A stretch of DNA of 64,000 nt from Mikania micrantha (lineage: Eukaryota; Streptophyta; Magnoliopsida; Asterales; Asteraceae), in contig CM018691.1 in NCBI GenBank assembly GCA_009363875.1, positions 3,472,001-3,536,000 on the forward strand. Direction: 5' to 3'. Below, piece by piece: positions 48,862 to 59,821 of the stretch (the stretch's first letter is position 1; each line of letters starts with the position of its first letter). The translations under genes and the position numbers were made by a program. A model generated the notes under the pieces. The model ran no database searches. It had not been told where the DNA came from and worked only from the letters and a program-made list of their open reading frames with translations.

Positions 48862-49578
48862 GAGAGTTACATAGAAACCTTCATTTTTTAGAAAACTTAG
48901 AAAACTAATTACAATTGTTATCAATCAATTTCGTTTTTCATTTTTTGTTTTACATTTTGTTTTATTATAAGTTTAAATTTGTTAACAAAAAGAAAAAAAA
49001 TAAAATAATATATGTAACACATATTATTACATGTATGTAACTCATTGATTATCCGGCAAATGTAGCTCAAGTGGTAAGGATCCTGCCTTCCAAATGGAAG
49101 GTCAGGGGTTCGATCCTCTCTGGGCACATTTAATGGATATCCAGGTGATGGAACGAATCTGGGCTTTATCCCGGGTTCGAACCTAATGGGGGGCGAGGGT
49201 TTACGGATTCAATCCGGTTCCCGCGCATCTGGGGGCACGCTAACCCACACCGGAGATTGGAGTAATCCGATCTTGGCTATCACTCGCCAGGAAACTGAAG
49301 ATAGTACGTTGGGTTAGTTTAACTGCCGTTAAAAAAAATGTAAGTCATTGATTACATCTATGTAACTTGTATACTACATATATGAGTTACATATATGTAA
49401 CTTTATAGGTTACATATACGTAACTTCGTGATCTACATAATTTTATCAAATTTTTTTTTTTTATAACATTTCTAAGCTAATAATAAAAAATCATGAATTT
49501 TTTTTTTTAAAATTGATTGTTTAGTATAAGTTTTCTTAGTTTTCTCCAAAATAAGGAGTTTTATTTTGAACCATCCCC
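48859..49578. mobile_element. Foldback MITE containing a SINE
   Basis: The left arm starts GGGGAGAGTTACATAGAAAC and contains TTTTTTAGAAAACTTAGAAAAC. The right arm is its imperfect complement, ending GAACCATCCCC. Both ends lie in TATATA. The interior has repeated GTTACATATATGTAAC palindromes. After removing the SINE and one target copy about 415 bp remain. Confidence 0.75.
49052..49337 (+). mobile_element. tRNA-derived SINE with 17-bp target duplication
   Basis: An A-box TAGCTCAAGTGG (49063-49074) and a B-box GGTTCGATCC (49107-49116) lie in a tRNA-like head whose TGCCTTCCAA stretch recalls tRNA-Gly(UCC). The body (GGGCGAGGGTTTACGG and so on) ends in a short A8 tail. The flanks ATGTAACTCATTGATTA (49035-49051) and the same sequence with one change (49338-49354) are a clear target-site duplication. 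Head and body differ from the family at 33191, apart from the tRNA boxes. Confidence 0.9.
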
Positions 49579-50093
49579 TATATATATATATATATATAAT
49601 GTTAACTCTTAAATGGAGATTAATTTACATACAGATGTAAAAAAAGAACGTGTTTAACATGTATTATAATAATGTTAAAAAAATTAAATATTTTAATTGA
49701 TCTCGTCAAAATGACAAAATTTACGTTTCTAATCGGAGACGAAAACATTTGAATTTGACGAATATTTAGCCACAAAATTTACTGCTATCGGTTAATTGAG
49801 TTACATATTTGTTTTTTTATTATACAATTAAATTTTTTTAATGTATTAGTTTTAGAGATGGCCGGAATTAGCATGAACATAGTAAATGTTGTCACAATAT
49901 TCTGTCCCTATTTTTACAACCGATGTTTTTCCAGCCAACACAAATCTGCTACAACTTCAAACACAAAAATAAGAAGCAGTATATTATATACAAATCTTCC
50001 CCAACCACGAGGTCCAATCCAATCCAAAATAGATCATCAGACGTTGCGATCACAGTCCACAACCAACTCCCCAGTATCCAACGTCCTGGTGTT
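49579..50093. other. AT-rich DNA, no gene seen
   Basis: Only AT-rich sequence is seen. The 109-codon frame at 49858-50187 runs into the SINE fragment that follows and shows no motif. Confidence 0.45.
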
Positions 50094-50470
50094 GGCTGAA
50101 CCGAGCAAATCCACATACCCTCAAGAAGAAACATATTATGTAGTAAAACCCCTACTGACCGTTTTGGCTAAATTTGAACTCCTTTGATAATCATGGGTAA
50201 AACCACCTACTTACCTCTTTGATCAGGCCCATGAACCTCCTTTGAATTTTTCATTTACTCAACTCTCCCTTTTTTAATTCGAAACTAAAAAGAAGAAAGT
50301 AAAAAACAAAATAGAATTTGTAACATGCTATCCTTTTATGCAAGATTTCACTACAATCAATATAAGATATAAGATGGAAAGCTCGACGACTGGGAGAAGC
50401 AAAATGATTTGAACACATGACCTCACAAAGTTAAGCCTTATAAGAATTATAAAATAACAGTTTGAGTTAA
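50094..50470 (-). mobile_element. Cluster of SINE family 1 fragments, minus orientation
   Basis: Three pieces on the minus strand match the family: 50094-50190 (TTCAAATTTAGCC, then CGGTCAGTAGGGGTTTTAC), 50190-50240 (a second, shorter start with GGTAAGTAGGTGGTTTTACC) and 50373-50465 (TTGTGAGGTCATGTGTTCAAATC). They look like tandem or broken copies. Confidence 0.55.
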
Positions 50471-51520
50471 AAGTTCTTTGGTCATTCCAACACCAATTAA
50501 ACATCAAAAACGTTTATCTCGTTGTACATTAATTAGCTAGATGATACCACCAAAACACATATCTAACATCACCTATGCAACATCAAATTCTTAAATTTAA
50601 CACACATAAGAGTGTGGATATAGGTACACTCATGTGTTATTACTTGTAAATAGAACACCTCTCATTACACACATATATGTATGTGTGTGTATATCATACT
50701 AAAAAAGACAATTAATGTAAAAAGTGCGAGAATGATTTTAGATACATGTATTAAACAAGGATCTTTCCTTTTTTACGAGGTCTTACAGCATGTGCGGAAG
50801 GTGCGACTTGTAACAGCAAGTGCCAGATCGTCCGGCAAGTCCGTACGGTATGTGTACTTTCACCTTATTCTATGTGTATATACGTAAGTCTAAACAGTAC
50901 TTGTATTAACAGAATTCTAAATACAAGAACAGTTGTACGTATTTTCGTGTAAACTTAAATACAGTAAGTACAACGTACATATGAAACAATAGTTGTGTGT
51001 GTTTAAGTGAAAACTTAAATACAGTTAACACAACTAATCACGGGAAACAACAGTTTACAAGTGAACAACGAAAGCAAATCGGTTGCGATCTGATGTCCAC
51101 AGATGACAGGAATCAGATGGCCGACGAATCAGTACAAGAACAAAGTGAAAACAGAATGTTTAGTTGAGTCCGACAGTGAGGAAACATAAACCAAACACAA
51201 TTGCAGTGTTATTTCAGAATGATAAACTGACAGCGTGTTTGCGTGGGTGACGATTCACACAAACATATCTGTGAGTTTAGAGTTCTGAAATAATGACTGA
51301 AAAGTAGAAAACAAAAGTCAGAAAGCAAAACCATCGTCGTGTTTGTTTGGGTGACGATTCGAACGAATACGCGCGAAGGTGACGCGTTCTGACGAAACGA
51401 AACAAAAACACGACACGAACGACTTTAAATTAATAAAACTCAATAAATAATGTTTTACAATTTTGAAACTCATCAAAATTGAATAATTAAAACTGTTTAA
51501 TTTAAAGTCCATAAATACGC
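50471..51520. other. No gene seen; probable left part of an old LTR
   Basis: From about 50760 the DNA becomes less AT-rich, with repeated AAACTTAAATACAGT and GTTTGGGTGACGATTC words (the latter near 51244 and 51347). No terminus could be fixed. Context to the right suggests U3 of a large LTR. Confidence 0.35.
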
Positions 51521-51521
51521 G

Positions 51522-51544
51522 CGTTACGTTCCGGAAACGTAACG
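51522..51544. promoter_or_regulatory. CGTTACGTT palindrome upstream of a TATA box
   Basis: The arms CGTTACGTT and AACGTAACG surround a five-base centre. It lies about 45 bp before a TATA box, like the palindromes in the U3 of the LTRs at 26.6 and 58.3 kb, but with different sequence. Confidence 0.6.
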
Positions 51545-51589
51545 AAAACGCGAACCGAGCAACAAAAATGAACCCGAACTCACTTGTGG

Positions 51590-51597
51590 TATAAATA
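51590..51597 (+). promoter_or_regulatory. TATA box of an LTR-like promoter
   Basis: TATAAATA is followed by a pyrimidine-rich leader (CCATTTCTTATTTTTCCACT, then TCTCACCTTCTCTCTTCC). This matches the layout of retroelement LTR promoters. A GTGAGT donor-like site at 53565, in a context like the LTR intron donors elsewhere in this window, supports an LTR origin. Confidence 0.5.
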
Positions 51598-51929
51598 CCA
51601 CAAATGAGCCCCATTTCTTATTTTTCCACTTCATCTCCTTCACACAAACACCCATTTCCGGATTTGAAGAAACCCTCCCCATTTCTCACCTTCTCTCTTC
51701 CATAACTTCTTCATTTCTCCATCAAATCACTCCATTCTTGAACCTACTTGAAGCTCTCATCATCCTCTACACAAAAGTGCAAAGAATCGGCCCTAAAAGT
51801 CACTGAATCGAGGTAAAATCGTGGTCAAAGTTCACGAGTTTTAGGGTTTACACCCCTTTGTTTTGTTCTTGAACCTAACCGGCCATACACCCTTCTCCGA
51901 CCTCCCCACCTTTGAACATACCCTTATCC

Positions 51930-52250
51930 TGCCATGGGCCGACCTAGGACTGGGCTAGAACCTCCATACCACCACCATGGCCGACCCTCGCCACCAGCAG
52001 GTCGAATAGCTTCATTCGGCCGAATGGCCTGGCCTTGGCCATGGGCCGGTCGAATGGCCTCTCATACGGCCAGCCATTCCTTCGGCGCCTTTCTTTCGCC
52101 CAGCCACCACTTTCGGCCACTCCCATCAGTCGAATGAAACCTCATGCGGCCAACCACTCATTCGGAGCTTTCCTTCGCCAAGCCACATTCGGCCTCCATG
52201 CAGCACCTTCATTCGGCCATGTCCTCTATTCGGCCAACTGCAGTTTCATA
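51930..52250. repeat. TTCGGCC/TCGAATGGCC motif array
   Basis: About ten copies of (A)TTCGGCC or its variants and several TCGAATGGCC words are packed in 320 bp, without fixed period. It is GC-rich in otherwise AT-rich DNA. The frames seen here on both strands follow from this composition. Confidence 0.75.
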
Positions 52251-52373
52251 CAGCCTAACATATAACTTGAGCCACTATATATGTTTCATGGTTAACCGAC
52301 TCTTGATCCAGCAGCTTAGGACCACCTCCATGTCGAGACCCAGGCGGATTCCACAGCCATAGCAGAAAAGTTC

Positions 52374-53203
52374 TTGGGCCAACAAGTAATTAACAAGGCC
52401 CAACACTAAATTGGTGGGCTACTTGACTACAATAGGCCTAACATCATTGCTAGAAACCAGGCCACACTTTTGGGCCCAAAACTCATATTTCGGCCCAATG
52501 ATTTTGATCAACCGGTTGCCAAAGCCACTATGTCGGCCCAATAAGCAGTTCGGCCCAATTCGCTCGGCCCAATAGCTCCCTAAGGCCCAATCACCTTCCA
52601 ATCCAATTAGTCTATCAGTTTGGCCCATATAGAGGCCCAATAACCACTTAGAATAACCTAGGCCAATTGACTTGAACTATTGGGTTATTTGGCCAACTTG
52701 TGGCTCAACCGGCCAACAACCCATTTCCTAGGCCCACACTTGATTTCAGCCCAACTAAACCTGGCCCAGCTTGGCCCAATACATATTATACTTCGGGCCT
52801 GGATGAAATCCTTAGGGCCCAGCAAATTCAGCCCGTGGCCCACAAAACTTGATCCAAGGCTTACTCTTGAGACACATGGCCTAACCTTGAGGCCACTTTA
52901 CAAATGACTTGGCCAACATCTTATTCTGGCCCAAATATGATTTCTACAGCTCATTTTAACCTTTGGCCCAACAATTCTTGACTGGGCCAACCTCTGGCCC
53001 AACGGTTTCCCTTCGTGGCCCAATGGAGGCCCACAAGGCCACCTATTCACTAGGCCTTGTAGTATTTGGACGTGCCTTCGTATTTCCGCAGCGTATATCA
53101 TTGATTCACATGTCCTAATATAATCTAACACTCTCAGTAGTTCAGGAACAGTCCAAGGCCCGTAGGTTTGGGCCTAGGGCCCAACTTGTTACCTAGGGGC
53201 CCA
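52374..53203. repeat. GGCCCA (site II-like) motif array
   Basis: Roughly 25 GGCCCA or TGGGCC words, and about as many other GGCC words, occur in 830 bp with irregular spacing of about 15-60 bp. The surrounding bases vary, so this is not a simple tandem repeat. In plants TGGGCC/GGCCCA is the site II motif bound by TCP factors. Whether it acts so here is inference. It lies between the putative TATA box and the donor-like site of the old LTR. Confidence 0.75.
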
Positions 53204-53900
53204 ACCTTAGACTTGGTCACATGGTTCGGTCCACACTTCATTTCAAGCCACCTGGTTTTAACACATTTCATAAGATCAAAGTGTACAAGTTCAAGAATGA
53301 ATCAAGTTCAAAGTTACAAAATAATAGCTTATAATGTTATTAACTTAAAACCAATATAAGGGACCGAACGGTGATCATGACCAAGTCTTACGCATGAAGG
53401 CCCACTTTAGGGTTAACATCCACACATACACACACAAAAGCCTACTAAGTTTATACTTACAAGTTACAACAATGTGAAATCAATACAGGATCGTGAACAC
53501 AACAAATTCAAACGAGAGCGCGTGCATTCTCATATAAGCTAAGTCAACCCTCAACAACTACAAGGTGAGTTCATATGCCCCTTTTACTTGAAATCTTTAC
53601 TGATTTTAACTCTCGGGGCTGAGAAACATGTTTACTTTTATTTATTTAAAAGTTTTACTTAACATGTTAGTTATACTCTGATTAAATGATATTAAATTGC
53701 TTATTATCATATATCATTGTATGCATGCTTGTATGATTATGAGATAACAGGGAAACTCATATGATTATGATAAGATAATTTCTTAATTATCAACACATTA
53801 TAATAACTTAGTTATAAGATTATAACTTATAACACTTAGTTATTTCCACATGATCAGATACTTAATCAATTTACACTTAATTACATAATGAGGCTTTAGG
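53204..53900. other. Right part of the old LTR-like region
   Basis: CAAG|GTGAGTTCATATGCCCC at about 53561-53577 resembles the donor segment of the LTRs at 30920 and 59822. No matching acceptor was found before the tandem repeats, and no coding frame is present. Confidence 0.4.
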
Positions 53901-53901
53901 A

Positions 53902-54400
53902 ACACATGGATTCAGTAAATGATGATCATGATAACGTAACTTCATGGGATTCTTATCATTTACAGTAAATGATGATCATGATAACGTAACTTCATGGGAT
54001 TCTTATCATTTACACCTAATTAACATAATGTAATAAGACAAGTTCTTATTCGACTTTGTTAAGTACACGAGAACAATCCCACACGGATACTTTGGGATCA
54101 CATGGATTCAGTAAATGATGATCATGATAACGTAACTTCATGGGATTCTTATCATTTACACATAATTAACATAATGTAATAAGACAAGTTCTTATTCGAC
54201 TTTGTTAAGTACACGAGAACAATCCCACACGGATACTTTGGGATCACATGGAATTCAGTAAATGATGATCATGATAACGTAACTTCATGGGATTCTTATC
54301 ATTTACACCTGATTATCATAACGAAATAAGACAAGTTCTTATTCGACTTTGTTAATCACATGAGGACAATCCCACACGGAAACTTCGGGATCACATGGCG
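53902..54400 (+). repeat. 146-bp tandem repeat, three units plus a partial one
   Basis: Units begin GTAAATGATGATCATGAT at 53910, 53964, 54109 and about 54256. The first is a ~54-bp partial copy and the others are about 146 bp. Each has the inverted repeat GTAAATGAT...ATCATTTAC, followed by AATAAGACAAGTTCTTATTC (itself partly self-complementary) and a CACACGGATACTTTGGGATC block. The first full units are nearly identical and the last is more diverged. Confidence 0.93.
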
Positions 54401-54805
54401 GGATAGGAGAGAATGGAATGCATTTTAATCTGATTACGTGAGGATTAAAATGGATTCCATTCGGATTCTATACGCTACATTTGGAGACATATGATGAACA
54501 GTTAACTAATACTTTTAATTAAATTAAAAGTGTAACATAAAAGTTAACCTCACAAGTAATAGAATAATACAAGGATCAGATTTAAATAATCTAAATTCCT
54601 TAATTCAACGAGGGTTATCAATACTTCGGTTTGATGACTAAACCCCTCCTACTATATTATTATTCTACATAGGATTATACAGCGGACAATTCGGATAGTT
54701 GGGAAATGGATATCTTTAGTTGTATCACAAGTGGTGTGGAGCTTGGTTGAGTATGTGGTGGGATAGCGTCTGGGCTTGACCCTTTCGTGATTCCCTATAT
54801 ATAAT
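54401..54805. other. Spacer before the gypsy complex
   Basis: GATTAAAATGGATTCCATT-type inverted words and an AT-rich stretch. No gene is seen. It ends in CCCTATATATAA directly before the LTR stub. Confidence 0.5.
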
Positions 54806-55153
54806 GTGACACCTCGCAAATTCCAGGTCAGCATTTATACTATTTTTTAATAATGTATATTATTATTTCTTACGTGGCACTGGAATTTTGAATGTTTAGT
54901 GTGACATGTGGCACAACAGTCCAAACACATATAATTCGAGGAATTATCGAAAAACGCACACACGTGTCTTGAATAACGAACGTTGGTGAACGGATCAAAC
55001 CATAGTCCGCATATGCTACCTTAGGATCTAAAGGATCTAAAAATAGAAGAAACGATGCTCATATGTCTCGAAACGATGTCCGTAATCGAGAAATACGCGA
55101 AAAATGGGTCAAAACTTGAAAATGGGCAAAATTGGGCCGGATCCAGGGTCCAG
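54806..55153 (+). mobile_element. Truncated 5' LTR stub of Ty3/gypsy copy 1
   Basis: About 345 bp, starting TGTGACACCTCGCAA, match the first part of the LTR at 57931 with very few changes (for example GACATGTGG versus GACACGTGG). At GGGTCCAG the stub is fused directly to pol. In copy 2 the same pol position follows GGAGCAG, so the junction lies in a shared CAG (55151-55153). The rest of the LTR, the leader, gag and protease are missing from this copy. Confidence 0.92.
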
Positions 55154-56523
55154 CACCAATAGCCAAGGCACCATACCGATTGGCTCCTACTGAAATGCAG
55201 GAATTATCTAATCAACTACAAGAGTTGTTAGATAAAGGGTTCATCCGACCGAGTTTCTCACCTTGGGGAGCACCGGTCTTGTTTGTGAAGAAGAAAGACG
55301 GTTCATTCCGTATGTGTATAGACTACCGAGAACTGAACAAGGTGACGATCAAGAATCGATATCCACTACCTCGAATAGACGACCTGTTTGATCAGTTGCA
55401 AGGGTCAAGCTACTATTCAAAAATCGATTTAAGATCTGGTTACCATCAACTCAGAGTACAAGAAGGAGATATACCGAAGACTGCCTTCAGAACACGGTAC
55501 GGACATTACGAATTTCTGGTAATGCCTTTTGGACTGACTAACGCACCGGCCGTATTCATGGATCTCATGAATCGGGTGTGTAAACCATATCTCGACAAGT
55601 TCGTAATCGTATTCATTGATGACATCCTGATCTATTCTAAGACTCGAGAAGAACATGCCGAACACTTGAGACGTGTCTTAGAACTACTGAAGAAGGAACA
55701 ATTGTACGCGAAATTCTCCAAATGTGATTTCTGGATTCGCGAAGTGCAGTTCCTTGGGCACGTGGTAAACGCGAAAGGGATACATGTAGACCCAACTAAG
55801 ATTGCGGCAATCAAGAACTGGACTGCACCTAAGACTCCAACAGAGGTACGACAGTTCTTGGGATTGGCCGGGTACTACAGGCGGTTTATCGAGGGATTTT
55901 CGAAGATTGCGCAATCATTAACTTCCCTTACGCATAAAGACAAGAAGTTTGAATGGGGAGAAAAACAAGAAGCTGCTTTTGACTTGTTGAAGCAGAAGTT
56001 GTGCAGTGCACCAATTCTATCACTACCGGACGGGTGCGAAGACTTTGTAGTCTACTGCGACGCATCGAAGCAAGGACTCGGTTGTGTACTGATGCAACGC
56101 GAGAAGGTCATAGCTTATGCGTCACGACAATTGAAAGTGCACGAGAAAAATTACACGACCCATGATCTGGAGTTAGGAGCCGTAGTGTTCGCATTGAAGA
56201 TCTGGAGACACTATCTGTACGGAACCAAGTGCACTATATTCACGGATCATAAGAGCCTGCAGCACATTTTCGACCAAAAGGAGCTAAACATGAGACAACG
56301 CAGATGGGTCGAGTTGATAGGTGATTATGACTGTGCAATCAAGTATCATCCCGGGAAAGCCAATGTAGTAGCCGATGCGTTAAGTAGAAAAGAAACAATC
56401 AAACGCGTACGAGCACTACAACTTACCATTCATTCTGAGCTACCTAATCAGATCCGAGTAGCACAACAAGAAGCCCTAAAAAAAGGAAAACCTTATCCTC
56501 GAAGCTATGCGGGGTATGGATAA
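55154..56523 (+). pseudogene. Ty3/gypsy pol part 1: reverse transcriptase and RNase H
   Basis: An open frame of about 460 residues (from a non-ATG TTG at 55132) covers reverse transcriptase with RMCIDYRELN, KIDLRSGYHQ, FGLTNAP and the catalytic FIDD (residues 161-164 of the frame). RNase H follows with YCDAS, an E in DLELGAV and FTDHKSL, ending KANVVADALSR. All expected RT and RNase H signature residues are visible. It lacks its own start codon because of the LTR fusion. It ends early where the frame changes at a run of seven A (56478-56484), so integrase is in a different frame. It is related to chromoviruses. Function as a polyprotein is unlikely in this copy. Confidence 0.93.
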
Positions 56524-57895
56524 ACAGATGAAACAGAAAGACGACGGAGCTTACTATCTGATGGACCGAATTTGGATTCCACGCTACGGGGGATTAAGAG
56601 AAGTAGTAATGGATGAAGCTCACAAGAGTCGATACTCAGTACATCCAGGTTCTGACAAGATGTACCACGACCTAAAGACGACTTACTGGTGGCCGAACAT
56701 GAAATCTGAAATCGCGAACTATGTGAGTAAGTGTCTGACTTGCTCAAAGGTCAAGGTCGAATATCAGAAACCGTCAGGGTTACTCCAACAACCGGAAATT
56801 CCAGTATGGAAATGGGAGCAGATTTCTATGGATTTTATCACCAAACTGCCAAAGACAACAAGTGGTTGCGATACCATCTGGGTTATCGTAGACCGACTCA
56901 CGAAATCAGCACACTTTCTTCCGATTAAGGAAACCGACAAGTTGGAAAAGTTAACCCGAATCTATTTAAAGGAAATCGTATCCAGACATGGAGTTCCAAT
57001 CTCTATAATATCCGACCGAGACAGTCGTTTCACGGCACATTTTTGGAAATCCTTGCACAAGGCACTCGGGACGAGATTGGATATGAGCACTGCTTATCAT
57101 CCACAGACGGATGGTCAGAGTGAACGAACCATCCAAACTCTAGAAGACATGCTTCGGGCCTGTGTGATTGACTTCGGTAACAGCTGGGAGACTCACCTAC
57201 CTTTGGTGGAATTCTCTTACAATAACAGTTATCACACCAGCATCGGAGCTGCACCTTTTGAGGCACTTTATGGACGTAAATGCAGATCACCACTTTGTTG
57301 GGCAGAAGTTGGTGAAAGCCAACTGACTGGACCTGAGCTCGTGCACGAAACAACTGAAAAGATCGTGCAGATACGTAACCGAATGGCAGCAGCTCGGGAT
57401 CGACAGAAAAGCTACGCCGACAAAAGGCGCAAGCCTTTGGAATTCCAAGTGGGAGATCGAGTACTTCTTAAAGTCTCGCCTTGGAAGGGAGTGATTCGAT
57501 TTGGAAAGCGGGGAAAGCTAAACCCTCGCTATATCGGACCATTCGAGATCACTAAACGGATAGGCCCTGTGGCCTACGAACTACAGCTACCACATGAATT
57601 GAGTAGCGTACACAATGTGTTTCATGTTTCGAACCTCAAGAAATGCTTATCGGACGAGACGCTCGCAATCCCTTTGGAGGAAATCCAGATTGATGAACAA
57701 CTTCACTTCGTTGAGGAACCGGTGGAAATCATGGATCGGGAAATCAAGAAGTTGAAACTCAGTAAAATACCAATTGTAAAAGTTCGATGGAACTCACGGC
57801 CTGGACCGGAATACACCTGGGAACGAGAGGACCAGATAAAACAGAAATACCCTCACCTATTCTCCAACCAGACTAACACCGGCAACACGAACTGA
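56507..57895 (+). pseudogene. Ty3/gypsy pol part 2: integrase with chromodomain
   Basis: A 462-codon frame continues pol after the frame change. It has the HHCC zinc finger (H39, H46, C76, C79) and the integrase core with D109, D170 and E206, giving the D,D-35-E spacing. A GPY-like region (LNPRYIGPFEI) follows, and the C-terminus (about 418-450: IVKVRWNSRPGPEYTWERED) resembles the chromodomain of plant chromoviruses, probably the Tekay/Del branch. Chromodomains are thought to guide integration to particular chromatin. The natural stop is followed within 25 bp by the polypurine tract, so the 3' half of this copy is structurally normal. The upstream frameshift separates it from RT/RNase H. Confidence 0.93.
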
Positions 57896-57921
57896 ATTTC
57901 GGGACGAAATTCTTATTAACT

Positions 57922-57930
57922 GGGGGATGA
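57922..57930 (+). promoter_or_regulatory. Polypurine tract
   Basis: GGGGGATGA directly before the LTR start TGTGACA is the expected plus-strand primer site of a retrotransposon. Confidence 0.75.
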
Positions 57931-58277
57931 TGTGACACCTCGCAAATTCCAGGTCAGCATTTATACTATTTTTTAATAATGTATATTATTATTTCTTACG
58001 TGGCACTGGAATTTTGAATGTTTAGTGTGACACGTGGCACAACAGTCCAAACACATATAATTCGAGGAATTATCGAAAAACGCACACACGTGTCTTGAAT
58101 AACGAACGTTGGTGAACGGATCAAACCATAGTCCGCATATGCTACCTTAGGATCTAAAGGATCTAAAAATAGAAGAAACGATGCTCATATGTCTCGAAAC
58201 GATGTCCGTAATCGAGAAATACGCGAAAAATGGGTCAAAACTTGAAAATGGGCAAAATTGGGCCGGATCCAGGGTCC

Positions 58278-58403
58278 AGGCGGTACGCCTGACCCGGGGA
58301 TCCTAACTCTGGCGATGCGCGCGGATGAGGGTAGAGCGCCTCTCATCTGGTTACCCCGCGCGTAACGCCTGGTTCCCAACAGCTCTCGACAGGCGTTACG
58401 CCT
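58278..58403. repeat. GGCGGTACGCC-type palindromes in LTR U3
   Basis: AGGCGGTACGCCT (58278-58290) and AGGCGTTACGCCT (58391-58403) flank further partly palindromic GCGCGC and CGCGCGTAACGCC words. They share the GCGGTACGC core and the position with the six palindromes of the solo LTR. They lie about 90-210 bp before the TATA box. Confidence 0.88.
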
Positions 58404-58490
58404 GGCTTCTCTGACAACTAAAAAAAATCTTGTAAATCTCATGATTACCATACCATACCCCTTTTACCCAATCTCATACGTAAACTTCAC

Positions 58491-58498
58491 TATTTAAA
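58491..58498 (+). promoter_or_regulatory. TATA-like element of the LTR
   Basis: TATTTAAA is followed by a leader-like, C/T-rich stretch. It is the best candidate for the LTR core promoter. Confidence 0.5.
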
Positions 58499-59821
58499 CC
58501 CCATTATCACCTGCTATCACTCCTATCACACTCACTTGAAGACATTGGAAGCCATTATTGAGAGTTTTGAAGCTTGGGAAGATCAAGGAAGGCTTGGGAG
58601 GCTTTGTCATCACCATCATCACTACTTGCACTAATCAAAGAGCGATTCCAGGAGCTCAAGAGGCTGCTCATTCACCATCTCAACCCGATTGAAGCCTTGG
58701 AAGGTAGATCTTGTGACTATGTAGCATAAAACACATATGCAACACACACAAACCCACATGTAAGGTTCAAAGCTTGCATGAACACACTAGATTCACACAC
58801 ACACGAATTTTTTCTAGTTTGAATATGGGTTGATGATGTTTCTATGTTATTCGATGATCTATGACGATTTTGATTGAATATGATGATGGATTTGTTGATG
58901 TAATTATGAAATAGGCACATTTATCAACATACATGTATGATCTAGGTGGAAAATCATGAAGTTTGATATTGAAATGTTATTGGATATGATTTATGAGATC
59001 TAGAAGCGTTATGAATAGCAAGATATGTCAACAATGTGATTTTTACAAATTGTGGTAACTTTAATATCATGAAATATTGATTTATGATGAAATGGTTTAA
59101 TGCATGTGTTTAGATCTATAAGTTATGTTCAAAATAATGTTTAGAAACTAAAAGGATGGTTATTGATGTGTTAGAATTGAATGATTTTTATGAATAGTAC
59201 TAGGAATAGTAACTTTATTTCACAAAGTCTATAAATGATGACATGGTAGTTGTAATGAATACGATTAACGGCTATTTTGATCTAGGATAACGACGAAATG
59301 ATGAGATTGTTAGCTAGACTTAGTGACACATGTTTATTTTGTAACTTTCTAATTATAGAAACTTTTATGTGCAAACCATGCTAAACCGGCTATGTGTAAC
59401 TATGTGCTATGTGATAACATGCTCACTTAGGATAAATATGTATAATAGAATAATCGGATTATGATTTATTGCCTGAATTGCCAAATGTGGAAACTTCCCT
59501 AAAGTAGGAACTTACTATAAATATTAAGTTTCCTCACGAAAGTGATTTTGGTATCCGTACACTTCACACGACACAAAACCGCACGTTACACGAACACTTG
59601 ATCCAAAACCGTCATCAACGGGTCGTTAGGTCAAACACGGTCAACACGGTCAAACACGGTCAACGCGACCCACATAACAACTTGGAAGTTGTTAGACACG
59701 AACACGGTCCCGTGAGACCCACATGTATGCAAACACAAACTTATGGTACCTATGTGATATAGGTAATCACTAGCCGGCGAGCTACACTGTTCTCGTGAAG
59801 AACACGCACTACTTAACTCAG

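Noticed and set aside
49052..49125. Possible functional tRNA-Gly gene
   Set aside because: It has A and B boxes, but the acceptor stem does not pair convincingly. The sequence continues into a SINE body with A-tail and a 17-bp target duplication.
51930..53203. Several overlapping frames of 60-77 residues on both strands
   Set aside because: They result from the GC-rich motif arrays. No frame is favoured and no domain is recognisable.
56478..56523. Programmed frameshift between RNase H and integrase
   Set aside because: In Ty3/gypsy elements recoding is normally between gag and pol. A one-base change in a homopolymer is the simpler explanation.
58185..58451. 88-residue minus-strand frame in the LTR
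   Set aside because: It spans the U3 palindrome module. GC-rich palindromes keep both strands open and no motif is present.
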